Assembly: GCF_003696365.1 (NCBI RefSeq)
Contig: NZ_RFFM01000006.1
Span: forward strand, 62,001 to 126,000
Direction: 5' to 3'
DNA: 64,000 nt
Source of the DNA: Stutzerimonas zhaodongensis
GTDB lineage: Bacteria; Pseudomonadota; Gammaproteobacteria; Pseudomonadales; Pseudomonadaceae
In this document: positions 53,100 to 62,314 of the stretch, piece by piece
Position numbering within the stretch: the stretch's first letter is position 1
Layout: each line of letters begins with the position of its first letter
Position numbers and translations under genes: made by a program
Notes under the pieces: generated by a model
Told to the model about the DNA's origin: nothing
The model's input: only the letters and a program-made list of their open reading frames with translations
The model's database searches: none

Positions 53100-53999
53100 A
53101 TGGCCACTCTCATCAGCGAACGCGGCGCCCAGGCCACCTGGCGCGACTATCTTGAGCTGACCAAACCAAAGGTGGTGCTGCTGATGCTCATCACCTCGCT
53201 GGTCGGGATGTTTCTCGCCACCCGGGCGGGTGTGCCCTGGACGGTCCTGGTATTTGGCAACCTGGGCATCGCCCTGTGTGCCGGCGGTGCGGCGGCGATC
53301 AACCATGTGGTGGATCGGCGTATCGACCTGGAAATGGCGCGCACCCACAAGCGGCCGCTGGCGCAAGGACGGGTCGCCCCGGCCGCTGCATTGTTCTTCG
53401 CCCTGGCCCTGAGCGTTGCCGGAATGGCGCTGCTACTGACCTTCACCAACGCCCTGGCCGCCTGGCTGACGCTGGCCTCGCTGATCGGTTACGCGGTCAT
53501 CTACACCGGCTTTCTCAAACGTGCCACGCCGCAGAACATCGTCATCGGCGGGCTGGCGGGCGCCGCGCCACCGCTGCTCGGTTGGGTCGCGGTAACCGGT
53601 CAGATCACTGCTGAGCCCTTGCTGCTGGTGCTGATCATCTTTGCATGGACACCGCCGCACTTCTGGGCGCTGGCGATCCATCGCAAGGACGAGTACGCCA
53701 AGGTCAATGTGCCGATGCTGCCGGTCACGCATGGCGAGCACTACACCAAGGTGCATATCCTGCTCTACACCGCGATGCTTCTGGCGGTGAGCGTCATGCC
53801 CTTCGCCATCCACATGAGCGGCCCTCTGTACCTGGCCGCGGCAGTCTTGCTGGGTGCGCGGTTCCTGTTCTGGACAGTTGTGCTGTATCGCGACAGCCGT
53901 CCGCATGCCGCCATCAAGACCTTCAAATTCAGCATCTGGTATCTGTTCGCGCTGTTCATCGCCCTGCTGGTTGATCATTATCTGCCGCTGACCTTCTAA
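53100..53999 (+). CDS. ctaB: Protoheme IX farnesyltransferase (heme O synthase)
   Basis: The 299-residue product is a UbiA-type prenyltransferase with two Asp-rich regions: NHVVDRRIDLEMARTHKRPL and the later WAIHRKDEYAKV, and nine helices. It farnesylates heme B to heme O, the substrate of the neighbouring CtaA. AAGGAGAATCCC precedes the ATG. Also called CyoE in other operons; the cox context favours ctaB. Confidence 0.97.
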   Translation: MATLISERGAQATWRDYLELTKPKVVLLMLITSLVGMFLATRAGVPWTVLVFGNLGIALCAGGAAAINHVVDRRIDLEMARTHKRPLAQGRVAPAAALFFALALSVAGMALLLTFTNALAAWLTLASLIGYAVIYTGFLKRATPQNIVIGGLAGAAPPLLGWVAVTGQITAEPLLLVLIIFAWTPPHFWALAIHRKDEYAKVNVPMLPVTHGEHYTKVHILLYTAMLLAVSVMPFAIHMSGPLYLAAAVLLGARFLFWTVVLYRDSRPHAAIKTFKFSIWYLFALFIALLVDHYLPLTF

Positions 54000-54019
54000 G
54001 CCGGCCGCCAAGGACCTTC

Positions 54020-54655
54020 ATGACCCGCATCCAGAAAACCGTATTCATCCTCGTCGCCCTGGTTGCGCTGGTCATTGGCCTGACGGTCTACAAGGTGCTC
54101 AACACCGGGCAACAGCTCGATACCGCCGATCTGCTGGATGCCGGCATCGTAATTTTGCCCCAAGGGCGTGACGTGCCGGATCTGACGCTGACCAATCAGG
54201 ATGGTGAGGCAGTCTCCATGGAGCAGCTGGAAGGGCGCTGGAACCTGCTGTTCTTCGGCTACACCTTCTGCCCGGACATCTGTCCCGCAACGCTCGCTGA
54301 GCTGCGTCAGCTGCGCGGCAAACTGCCGGAAGACATCAATCAGCGGCTCCAGCCGGTACTCGTCAGTGTCGACCCCGAGCGCGACACGCCAGAGCAATTG
54401 AAGAAGTATCTGGACTACTTCGGAGCCGGCTTCATCGGCCTCACCGGCCCGCTGAACGATATCCAGACCTTGGCCAACGCGGTGGGCGTGCCCTTCATCC
54501 CAGCCGACACCTCGAAAGAAAACTACACCGTCGACCACGGCGGCAACCTCGCCCTGATCGGGCCGGATGGCCGACTGCGCGGCTTCGTCCGTGGCCCGCT
54601 GCGCACAGAGAAACTTGCCGAGCAGCTGCCGGTGCTGATCAGAAGCGAGGGCTGA
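54020..54655 (+). CDS. SCO1/SenC family copper chaperone
   Basis: The 211-residue product has a single N-terminal membrane helix and a thioredoxin-like domain with C84-P-D-I-C88 and H173 (in DHGGN), the copper ligands of Sco proteins. It metallates CuA of subunit II in the periplasm. Last gene of the cox operon; it converges with the SRPBCC gene 31 bases away. Confidence 0.96.
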   Translation: MTRIQKTVFILVALVALVIGLTVYKVLNTGQQLDTADLLDAGIVILPQGRDVPDLTLTNQDGEAVSMEQLEGRWNLLFFGYTFCPDICPATLAELRQLRGKLPEDINQRLQPVLVSVDPERDTPEQLKKYLDYFGAGFIGLTGPLNDIQTLANAVGVPFIPADTSKENYTVDHGGNLALIGPDGRLRGFVRGPLRTEKLAEQLPVLIRSEG

Positions 54656-54686
54656 GCGCCAGGACAAATGATCCGGCGGGTTGGAA

Positions 54687-55286
54687 TCAGATCGGACTCG
54701 TTACGCTAGCCGTGTGCGCTAGCTGGCGCGTTTCCATGATCCTGGCCAGCGCGTTCATTTCCTGGCGGGCATGGGCCGCCCATATCGCCTCGGTGAAAAA
54801 CAGGCGGGCCAGCAGGTGCCGCAAGTGATTGGCAAAGACGATGCGGATGGTCAGGCCCAGTGTCGTTGCCTCGGGGGCGTGATCGTCAAAGCGGAACTCC
54901 ACCTCCGAACGTGAGTGCCCCCTGAACAGCCCCAGCACGCGCACTTCGCTGTGCTCGGAGAGCAGGCGCATGCGTTGGTTGGGTATCAGCTCAACCACCC
55001 TGTAACGATGTTTGACGTACTGGAAACCGGCCGTTTCCCATATCTCGATCACCGTATCCCTGGTCAGGTGCGTGCCGTTCATTACGTATCGGCGATGCCC
55101 ATCGCTGAGCTGCAGGTAGTACTCACGCACCTTCATATACGTCTGGAAGGCGAAAGGTCTGGGGCAGCGGGTCACCACCTGCGCCCCAACTTCCACCGCA
55201 TTGCGTGGCTCCGTCAGGACCCGATACAGGTTGTAGGCCAACCAGCCCAGACCGGCGCACCCCAGAATGATCTCTAGGCCGAACAT
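54687..55286 (-). CDS. Membrane-anchored protein, possibly SRPBCC-like
   Basis: The 199-residue product begins with a membrane helix (MFGLEIILGCAGLGWLAYNL) followed by a soluble domain with CPRPFAFQTYMK and VIEIWETAGFQYVKHRYRVVE, which resembles the strand-helix pattern of START/SRPBCC lipid-binding proteins. No catalytic motif is seen. AAAGGA precedes the ATG. It is on its own between the cox operon and the heme receptor. Function unknown. Confidence 0.6.
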   Translation of the reverse strand: MFGLEIILGCAGLGWLAYNLYRVLTEPRNAVEVGAQVVTRCPRPFAFQTYMKVREYYLQLSDGHRRYVMNGTHLTRDTVIEIWETAGFQYVKHRYRVVELIPNQRMRLLSEHSEVRVLGLFRGHSRSEVEFRFDDHAPEATTLGLTIRIVFANHLRHLLARLFFTEAIWAAHARQEMNALARIMETRQLAHTASVTSPI

Positions 55287-55379
55287 ACATATTCCTTTAC
55301 GGTGCGCGACGGCCTGGATGGCGAGTCGACCAGCCGCGGGCACGCTCGCGCCGCAGCTATGCCCAGCATAGCCTTGTTC

Positions 55380-55405
55380 GGGCGCGACGGCTAAGCGTCA
55401 CGCCC
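55380..55405 (-). terminator. Hairpin after the heme receptor gene
   Basis: GGGCG-GACG pairs with CGTC-CGCCC around a GCTAAG loop, with one C-A mismatch. It is 13 bases after the receptor stop. There is no T run on the minus strand, so termination may be weak. Confidence 0.4.
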
Positions 55406-55417
55406 GGGGCCAGCCTA

Positions 55418-57616
55418 TCAGATCGACCAGACGATGTTCACCGAGGCATTGCGGCCCGGCTGGGTCAGGCGGTCGAGATTGGCTGGGGCGAGGAAGCCCG
55501 CTTCGCCGGTGCTGTCATAACCGCGCACGTCATCCCATAGCCAGTAGGTCTTATCGGCCAGGTTGTAGAGGCCGGCATTCAGCGTGACGTCTGGCGTGAT
55601 GCGGTAGTAGCCGGTCAGGTCGACTACGCCGAAACCGGGCGTGCCGAACTGGGTGCTGCCATCGGCGGCGTTGTAGGTGTCGTCATCGACACGGGTCTTA
55701 CGGCGTACCAGCGTCCAGTTGAGCAGGGCACCGTAATTCCCGCCGGCCTCATCGTAACCAAGCCCGAACACACCGGTCAGCGGGTTGACGCTGTTGAGCG
55801 GTTTGCCGGTGTCCTGATTCTCGCCCCAGGCATAGGCAATCGAGCCCTGGGTGTAGAGACCAGAGGGTAAGCCGTAGCCGCCCAGCTCCAGGCGTCCCTG
55901 GGCTTCGATACCACGGATCACTGCCTTGTCGATGTTAGTGGACTGGAAAGTGGTGTAGTTGCCACCGCCGCCGAGTGCGTCCTCCTCGATGAAGTCGCGG
56001 TAGCGGTTGTAGAAGGCTGCCAGGCCGAAACGGCCGCGTTCGAACTGGCCGCGCAGACCTGCTTCGATGCCTTTGCTGGTTTCCGGGTCGAGCTTCGAAT
56101 TGCCGATCACCTGATAGCCGCCCGACTCATTGGTGAAGTTACCGTACAGGGCCTTGGCGGTTGGGGTGCGGAAGCCTTCGGCGTACTGACCGTAAGCGGT
56201 GTACTGGTCGCTCAGCTCATAGGTGACGCCAAACTTGGGCGAGACGCGGTGCCAGGTCTTTTCGTCGAGGTCGATCGCATCGGCGCGGACCGTGGACAGG
56301 TAGGCCGCGGTGCCTTTCGGGTCGAGCGTTTCATGGTCGTAGCGCAGCCCGGGCAGGAAGGCCCAACGGCGATACTCGATGCTGTCCTGCACGTACAGGC
56401 CCCAGGTCTGTACGGTTGGGTCAGGGAAGTCGCTGGCATACAGGGGGTTCGCACTGCCGGTGCGCAGGCCGGTCACGTCGCTGTGCCCGTAGCTCAGGCC
56501 GTAGGTGAGGTGGTGGGCGGTCTGGCCGAGGGCGACGTGCTTGTCGAGTTGGTTGTCCAGCGTCCAGTTCTGCTCCTGATACGTCGTTTTGCGGTATTTA
56601 CTTGTGGCGCTGTTGGGCTGGTAGGTGCGCTCATCAGTGCCTGCGTTCTGATAGCTCAGCCGAGCGGTCCAGCTGTCTGCGAAACGTGTGTCCAACGCCA
56701 GCCGGTTCTCCAGGCTGTAGCGCTCGCGTTCGATTTCGTTGACCACGTTGCGGCCGAGGTAGGCTTGGGTTGGCCGGCCGAACAAGGCGGCCGGGGCGCT
56801 CAGGATGTCGCCGTCCATGCGCGAGCGATAGTGCTCGTAGGTGAGCTTCAGCTGGTTGGCCTCTCCGTAGTGATAACCGAGCTTCGCCAGCACGTTGTAG
56901 GCCTCGTTTTCTTCCGGGTTGGCTTTGCTGCGATTGGTGCCAATGCCGCCGACGTTGCCCTGGGTTTCGGTCTCGTCGCCGCTGCGTTTGCTGTAGTGCA
57001 CCATGCCCTCGAGCGAGTCTCGGCGTGCGGCGAGGGTAGCTGAGCCCAGCCAGCTTCGGTCCGCCGAGCTGTATCCGGTCTTCAAGCGCGCACCAACGTC
57101 CTCGCCCGGTTTGATGATGTCGTCGGGGTTCAGTGTGTAGTAGCTGACGGCGCCACCTATGGCATTACTGCTGTAGAGCGCCGAGGCCGGGCCATGAAGT
57201 ATCTCGACCGCGCGGATGATCTCCGGGTCGACGTAGTTGCGCCGCGTATTGGCATAAGGGCCGAAGACATAGGCGTCCGGCACTTCGACCCCATCGATCC
57301 GGGTTAGAACGCGGTTGCCGTCGATACCGCGGATGTTGTAGCCGCCGATGCCCGATGCATGTCCGGTACCGCCGACCGAGATTCCAGGCTGATTACGGAC
57401 CAGGTCCTGGATGTCGTTGACGTTCTGCTGATCCAGCGCCTCGCGTTCGATCACCGTCACGCTGGCAGGCACTTCGTTTACGGGCGTCTGCGAGCGGGTG
57501 GCACTGACGGTGGTGCTTGGCAGCTGCATGGGCTGCGCAGCAAGCGCAAAGGTCGGCGCTAAAGCCAGCAGCGCAAGGCCGGAACCAAGGGATGAGAGGC
57601 AAGGCTTGTGCTTCAT
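55418..57616 (-). CDS. phuR: TonB-dependent heme/hemoglobin receptor
   Basis: The 732-residue product has a signal peptide, a plug domain (PSTTVSATRSQTPVNEVPAS through YNIRGIDGNRVLTRIDGVEV) and a 22-strand barrel ending VNIVWSI with a terminal aromatic-like pattern. The length and plug fit the hemoglobin/heme receptor family. AGGA is nine bases from the ATG at 57616, which is preferred to 57625. It is divergent from phuS and would be Fur-controlled. I use phuR by position; the ligand could be heme or hemoglobin. Confidence 0.9.
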   Translation of the reverse strand: MKHKPCLSSLGSGLALLALAPTFALAAQPMQLPSTTVSATRSQTPVNEVPASVTVIEREALDQQNVNDIQDLVRNQPGISVGGTGHASGIGGYNIRGIDGNRVLTRIDGVEVPDAYVFGPYANTRRNYVDPEIIRAVEILHGPASALYSSNAIGGAVSYYTLNPDDIIKPGEDVGARLKTGYSSADRSWLGSATLAARRDSLEGMVHYSKRSGDETETQGNVGGIGTNRSKANPEENEAYNVLAKLGYHYGEANQLKLTYEHYRSRMDGDILSAPAALFGRPTQAYLGRNVVNEIERERYSLENRLALDTRFADSWTARLSYQNAGTDERTYQPNSATSKYRKTTYQEQNWTLDNQLDKHVALGQTAHHLTYGLSYGHSDVTGLRTGSANPLYASDFPDPTVQTWGLYVQDSIEYRRWAFLPGLRYDHETLDPKGTAAYLSTVRADAIDLDEKTWHRVSPKFGVTYELSDQYTAYGQYAEGFRTPTAKALYGNFTNESGGYQVIGNSKLDPETSKGIEAGLRGQFERGRFGLAAFYNRYRDFIEEDALGGGGNYTTFQSTNIDKAVIRGIEAQGRLELGGYGLPSGLYTQGSIAYAWGENQDTGKPLNSVNPLTGVFGLGYDEAGGNYGALLNWTLVRRKTRVDDDTYNAADGSTQFGTPGFGVVDLTGYYRITPDVTLNAGLYNLADKTYWLWDDVRGYDSTGEAGFLAPANLDRLTQPGRNASVNIVWSI

Positions 57617-57649
57617 GGGATGCATTCCTGTGCAGTTTTGGCGGGGCAG

Positions 57650-57716
57650 ATCCTAGGCCTCAATCATCATGATGTAAATCATTCGCATTTGATAATTAGT
57701 TTGATTTGACTGTAAG
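57650..57716. promoter_or_regulatory. Divergent phuR-phuS promoters with Fur-like site
   Basis: For phuR, TTTACA (minus strand, 57678-57673) and TAGGAT (57655-57650) are 17 bases apart. For phuS, TTGATA (57689-57694) and TGTAAG (57711-57716) are 16 apart. An AT-rich Fur-like stretch with GCGAATGATTTACATCAT on the minus strand overlaps the phuR -35. It matches the Fur consensus only in part. Confidence 0.5.
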
Positions 57717-57776
57717 CTCGGTCGCCTCGGGCCCGTCAGCGGGCCGTCCTTCTCTCTTTTCAAGGAAGCTTTGGAG

Positions 57777-58835
57777 ATGCCGCTTACCGCTACTTCTTCC
57801 ACGCTGTACCAGAACTGGCAGGCATTGCGTCAGACCCAGCCGATGCTGCGCGCACGCGATGCCGCAGCGGCACTGGACGTCAGCGAGGCCGAGCTGGTGG
57901 CCAGCAGGCTGGGCCTTGACGCCATCCGCCTGCAGCCGGACTGGCGCGAGTTGCTGCCTGCTCTCGAGTCACTTGGCCGGATCATGGCGCTGACGCGAAA
58001 CGAGCATTGCGTTCATGAGCGCAAGGGTATCTACCGAGAGACGACCATTGGTGGCAGCGGTCAGGTGGGACTGGTGGTCTCGCCGGACATCGACCTGCGC
58101 CTGTTTCTCGCTGGCTGGGCCAGCGCATTTGCGATCAATGAGCAGACCCCAGAGGGCATGCAGCGCAGCCTGCAGATCTTCGATCACCAGGGTGTGGCGG
58201 TGCACAAGGTCTACCTGACTGAGAACAGCGATCTGGACGCCTGGGCAACGCTGATCGAGCGTTTCGCCACGCCGCTACAGAACGCGGCATTGGCCCTGCG
58301 ACCACGCGTGCCTGCACCGGTGGTTCTGGCCGATACGGAGATCGATGGCGTGTCTCTGCGCCAGGGCTGGGCCGAGCTGAAAGACACGCACCATTTCTTA
58401 GCCCTGCTGAAGAAGCACGGCGCGCAGCGCACCCAGGCGCTGCGGCTGGCAGGGCGCGAGTGGGCCGAGCGGTTGCCGCTGAACGAACTGTCGGTACTGT
58501 TCGAGGGCGCAGCCGCTGCGCAGATGCCGATCATGGTGTTCGTTGGCAACCGTCACTGCATCCAGATCCACACCGGGCTGGTCAACAACCTGCGCTGGAT
58601 GCACCACTGGTTCAACGTGCTGGATCCGGATTTCAATCTGCATCTCGACACACGCGGCATCACCGAGCTGTGGCGGGTGCGCAAGCCGAGCAGCGATGGC
58701 GTGATCACCAGCCTGGAGGCGATCGATGCCGACGGCGAGCTGGTGGTCCAGCTGTTCGGTGCCCGCAAGCCTGGCATCCCCGAGCGTGACGACTGGCGAG
58801 CGCTGGCCGAGGCGCCGGCAGCCTTGGAGGCGTGA
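57777..58835 (+). CDS. phuS: Cytoplasmic heme-trafficking protein (HemS/PhuS type)
   Basis: The 352-residue product has the two repeated HemS halves, each with a conserved histidine region: MALTRNEHCVHERKG in the first, MVFVGNRHCIQIHTG in the second. PhuS carries imported heme to heme oxygenase. The ATG at 57777 has AAGGAAG eight bases upstream; a TTG six bases earlier is less likely. It starts the phuSTUV operon and is followed by phuT after two bases. Confidence 0.93.
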   Translation: MPLTATSSTLYQNWQALRQTQPMLRARDAAAALDVSEAELVASRLGLDAIRLQPDWRELLPALESLGRIMALTRNEHCVHERKGIYRETTIGGSGQVGLVVSPDIDLRLFLAGWASAFAINEQTPEGMQRSLQIFDHQGVAVHKVYLTENSDLDAWATLIERFATPLQNAALALRPRVPAPVVLADTEIDGVSLRQGWAELKDTHHFLALLKKHGAQRTQALRLAGREWAERLPLNELSVLFEGAAAAQMPIMVFVGNRHCIQIHTGLVNNLRWMHHWFNVLDPDFNLHLDTRGITELWRVRKPSSDGVITSLEAIDADGELVVQLFGARKPGIPERDDWRALAEAPAALEA

Positions 58836-58837
58836 GC

Positions 58838-59713
58838 ATGCACAAGCTATTGGCGTCACTGTTGGTGCTGGTCAGCGCTGCGGCTCAGGGCGAATCGGTG
58901 CCGCAACGCTGGGTCAGCGCCGGCGGCTCGTTGACCGAATGGGTGGTTGCTCTGGGCGGCGAGTCCCGGCTGGTCGGGGTCGATACCACCAGCCAGCATC
59001 CAGACTCGGTGCAAGCGCTGCCAAGCATCGGCTATCAGCGTCAGCTGGCGGCCGAAGGCATCCTCGCATTGGCTCCCGAGATACTGATCGGTACGGAAGA
59101 GATGGGCCCGCCGACCGTGCTGGAGCAATTGCGCGGCGCCGGCGTCGAGGTCACGACACTCTCTGCCGCGCCAGACCCTCAGGCGTTGTCCAGCAACCTC
59201 AAGACGCTGGGCCGCCTGCTGGGTGAGCCCGCGCGCGCGGCACAGCTGCTGGATGACTATCGAAAACGTCTGAAGGACCAGCGTGAATGGATCACCAAGG
59301 CCCAGACCGCACAGGCGGCGCCCGGTGTGCTGCTGTTGCTGGGGCAGGGCGGCGGGAACCTGCTAGTGGGCGGTCGGGACACCAGTGCCGACTGGCTGAT
59401 CGATCAGGCCGGCGGCCGTAACCTGGCCAGCCACAGCGGTTTCAAGCCGCTCTCCAGCGAGGCCCTGACCGCGCTCGATCCGGATGTGCTGATCATCACT
59501 GACCGCAGCCTCCAAGGCGACGCGATGCGTGAGGCTTTGCTCGCTCGGCACCCGGCGCTGGCTTCGTTGCGTGCGGTGCGCGAGTCGCGGATCTACAGCC
59601 TCGACCCGACTCTGCTGGTCGGCGGGCTCGGGCCGCGTTTGCCTGCGGAGCTGGCGGCGCTGTCCGCAGCCTTTTATCCTCACGCGCAGGCCCTTACCGA
59701 CATATCCCGATGA
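58838..59713 (+). CDS. phuT: Heme ABC transporter substrate-binding protein
   Basis: The 291-residue product has a signal peptide (MHKLLASLLVLVSAAAQGES) and a cluster A-3 periplasmic binding domain with ALAPEILIGTEEMGPP and ALTALDPDVLIITDRSL. It delivers heme to the PhuU/V permease. GGAGG is seven bases from the ATG. Its stop overlaps the phuU start by four bases. Confidence 0.93.
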   Translation: MHKLLASLLVLVSAAAQGESVPQRWVSAGGSLTEWVVALGGESRLVGVDTTSQHPDSVQALPSIGYQRQLAAEGILALAPEILIGTEEMGPPTVLEQLRGAGVEVTTLSAAPDPQALSSNLKTLGRLLGEPARAAQLLDDYRKRLKDQREWITKAQTAQAAPGVLLLLGQGGGNLLVGGRDTSADWLIDQAGGRNLASHSGFKPLSSEALTALDPDVLIITDRSLQGDAMREALLARHPALASLRAVRESRIYSLDPTLLVGGLGPRLPAELAALSAAFYPHAQALTDISR

Positions 59714-60747
59714 CCCGCGTCTTACCTCCGCGACCGCTGTTCGCCTTGCTGGCGGTCCTGTTGCTGCTGTCCATCTGGTTATCGCTGGCATTGGGACCGG
59801 TCAGCCTTGCGCCGGGCGACACCTGGCGCGCAGTTCTAAACCTCGCGGGGATGGGCGAAGCCGATCCGCAGCTAGCCCAGGCCAAACTCATCCTCGGGCA
59901 GATTCGTTTGCCGCGCACGCTGCTGGGGCTGGCTGTCGGGGCGGTGCTGGCATTGACGGGCGTGGCGATGCAGGGACTCTTTCGCAATCCCCTTGCTGAC
60001 CCTGGGCTGATCGGCGTGTCCAGCGGCGCAGCGCTGGGTGCTGCGGTGGCCATAGTCTTTGGCTCTGCATTTGGCGGTCTGCCCGCTGCCTTGGAACCCT
60101 ATCTGCTGTCGGTGAGCGCCTTCGCCGGCGGGCTGGCGGTCACCGCCACGGTCTATCGGCTGGGCCGCCGGGACGGCCAGACCAGCGTCGCCACCATGCT
60201 GCTGGCGGGTATCGCGCTGACCGCATTAGCCGCTGCCACCATTGGCCTGTTCACCTACCTCGCCGACGATGCCACCCTGCGCACCCTGACATTCTGGAAT
60301 CTGGGCAGCCTCAACGGTGCGAGCTATGCGCGCCTCTGGCCGTTGCTGCTGATCACCGCCGGGGTGGCGCTCTGGTTGCCGCGCCGGGCGGCTGCACTCA
60401 ACGCGCTTCTGTTGGGCGAATCCGAAGCGCGGCACCTCGGCTTCTCGGTCGAGAGACTCAAACGCGAGCTGGTGTTTCTCACTGCCCTTGGCGTTGGCGC
60501 TGCAGTGACAGCGGCGGGGCTGATCGGCTTTATCGGCCTTGTCGTGCCGCACCTGATTCGCCTGGTAAGCGGGCCGGACCATCGCGTGCTGTTGCCCGCT
60601 TCGGCCCTTGCGGGCGCCAGCCTGCTGCTGGTTGCCGACCTGCTGGCGCGACTGCTGCTGGCGCCGGCCGAACTGCCGATCGGCATCGTTACGGCGCTGC
60701 TCGGTGCACCCTTTTTCCTGTTCCTGTTGGTCAGGGGGCGCAACTGA
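59710..60747 (+). CDS. phuU: Heme ABC transporter permease
   Basis: The 345-residue product is a FecCD-type permease with about ten helices, [19 protein letters not shown] in the first half, [20 protein letters not shown], and the cytoplasmic coupling segment [17 protein letters not shown] near the end. It forms a homodimer across the inner membrane. Coupled to both neighbours by overlaps. Confidence 0.96.
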   Translation: MTRVLPPRPLFALLAVLLLLSIWLSLALGPVSLAPGDTWRAVLNLAGMGEADPQLAQAKLILGQIRLPRTLLGLAVGAVLALTGVAMQGLFRNPLADPGLIGVSSGAALGAAVAIVFGSAFGGLPAALEPYLLSVSAFAGGLAVTATVYRLGRRDGQTSVATMLLAGIALTALAAATIGLFTYLADDATLRTLTFWNLGSLNGASYARLWPLLLITAGVALWLPRRAAALNALLLGESEARHLGFSVERLKRELVFLTALGVGAAVTAAGLIGFIGLVVPHLIRLVSGPDHRVLLPASALAGASLLLVADLLARLLLAPAELPIGIVTALLGAPFFLFLLVRGRN

Positions 60748-61514
60748 TGCTTCGCGCGCAAAACCTCGATGTGCGCCGTGCAGCCCGTTGCGTCCTGCAT
60801 GGCGTCGACTTGCACTTGCGGGCTGGAGAGATCTTTGGCGTGCTGGGTCCGAATGGCGCAGGCAAGAGCACCCTCCTTGGTGCTCTCAGCGGTGAACTCG
60901 TAGCCACAACCGGGGGGGTGTTACTAGCGGATCGTCCGCTGCATGACTGGCCGTCACGCGAACGCGCCCATCGCCTGGCCGTGTTGCCGCAGCAGTCCAG
61001 CCTGAGTTTTGGCTTTCGCGTGGAAGAAGTGGTCGCCATGGGTCGCTTGCCCCATGCCGAAGGTCGCGCAGCGGATTCGCTGATCGTCGAGCAGGCGTTG
61101 GCCGCGGCCGATGCCTGCCATCTCGAGGGTCGCAGTTACCTGTCGCTTTCCGGTGGTGAGCGTCAGCGGGTGCACCTAGCCCGAGTGTTGGCGCAACTTT
61201 GGCCTGGCGCGGAAGGTCGTGTGTTGCTGCTGGATGAACCCACCGCCGCACTCGACCCGCTGCATCAGCACAGCACCTTGCAAGCCGTACGTGGCTTTGC
61301 CGAGCGCGGCGCGGCCGTGTTGGTGATCCTTCATGACCTCAATCTGGCGGCACGCTACTGCGATCGGTTGCTGCTCCTGCACGAAGGACGCGCATATTTA
61401 CAGGGTTCAGTCGATGCCGTACTGCAGGCAGAACCTCTACATGACGTGTTCGGTCTGGACGTGCTGGTGCAGCGCCATCCTGAACGGGGACACCCGCTGG
61501 TGGTGGTGCGATGA
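60747..61514 (+). CDS. phuV: Heme ABC transporter ATPase
   Basis: The 255-residue product has Walker [29 protein letters not shown] and Walker [14 protein letters not shown], with [14 protein letters not shown]. It powers heme import with PhuU. Its ATG shares one base with the phuU stop. In P. aeruginosa a phuW gene follows; here the next plus-strand gene is missing. Confidence 0.95.
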   Translation: MLRAQNLDVRRAARCVLHGVDLHLRAGEIFGVLGPNGAGKSTLLGALSGELVATTGGVLLADRPLHDWPSRERAHRLAVLPQQSSLSFGFRVEEVVAMGRLPHAEGRAADSLIVEQALAAADACHLEGRSYLSLSGGERQRVHLARVLAQLWPGAEGRVLLLDEPTAALDPLHQHSTLQAVRGFAERGAAVLVILHDLNLAARYCDRLLLLHEGRAYLQGSVDAVLQAEPLHDVFGLDVLVQRHPERGHPLVVVR

Positions 61515-61565
61515 GTGGATCGTGTTCGGCCCAACGGTGATTGCACCCCTACCTGAGTTGAGCGC

Positions 61566-62132
61566 CTAGGAGTGGACCCTTCGAAAGGTTTCAGGATAGT
61601 CCAGCACAAGGCCGTGCCGGTCTAGGTCGAGATCCGCAGCAAACTTCCGGAAAATCCCCTCATATCTGTATCGCTGATTGAGAGTGATGCAGGTATAGCG
61701 TTGTTGAGCAATCCGAGGCAAAAAAACGCCTGTAATCTGAGTAGGTAGTGGGACGTAAGCTACGATTATCTCTTGGCTTTCCTGCTCCGCTAGTTTGAGG
61801 CGTTTGATGGGAAGGGTATTCGTGGCGGGCGTTACGCCAATATCGACATCCAAGCAGCCAGTTAAAGATTCAATTGGCTCGTTGCCAATCAAATCGTGCC
61901 AGCGCCCCTTGCCATCTGTGCATATGTGCATGCGTGGCCCGCCGACGTATTCGACCTTCACTTCACGTGTGCGGAAACAAGTGTCGGTAAGCACGAAGTA
62001 GCGCGCACCGTAATTACCTTCGCGGGTGCCGATGACTACTCCATCGAGAATTGACGAGTCGCTATTGGTACCAAAGGAGCAATAATCGAGGCCTTTCCCA
62101 CTCCAGTCGCACCATTTAACCGTTGTCTGCAT
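61566..62132 (-). CDS. Putative glycolipid-binding domain protein
   Basis: The 188-residue product has the family core GCLDVDIGVTPATNTLPIKR with the tryptophan-rich WCDWSGKGLDYC start and GRWHDLIGNEPI. It matches the putative glycolipid-binding family (PF06475), whose biochemical role is not established. The local GC is lower than the neighbours (two sampled 60-base lines gave 45% and 52%), which suggests transfer. GGAG precedes the ATG at 62132. It is on the minus strand between phuV and the metQ terminator. Confidence 0.75.
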   Translation of the reverse strand: MQTTVKWCDWSGKGLDYCSFGTNSDSSILDGVVIGTREGNYGARYFVLTDTCFRTREVKVEYVGGPRMHICTDGKGRWHDLIGNEPIESLTGCLDVDIGVTPATNTLPIKRLKLAEQESQEIIVAYVPLPTQITGVFLPRIAQQRYTCITLNQRYRYEGIFRKFAADLDLDRHGLVLDYPETFRRVHS

Positions 62133-62266
62133 TGAAATCTCCGTGCTTCCCGGGCCGCTATTCCTAACCTGAGACCGTTTTAAATGTTCGACTGCGCAAT
62201 GCCGAGCAAAGCGAATGGCCGCTGACGACAGTGCTCCCGTTATCGTGCAAGTCGTATAGCAGCCCA

Positions 62267-62293
62267 CAAAAAACCCCGCACAAGGCGGGGTTC
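62267..62293 (-). terminator. Rho-independent terminator of metNIQ
   Basis: AACCCCGC-ACAAG-GCGGGGTT forms an eight-base stem; on the minus strand it is followed by six T. It lies 22 bases after the metQ stop. Confidence 0.92.
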
Positions 62294-62314
62294 GCTGGGC
62301 TAGCTCACAGGCGA

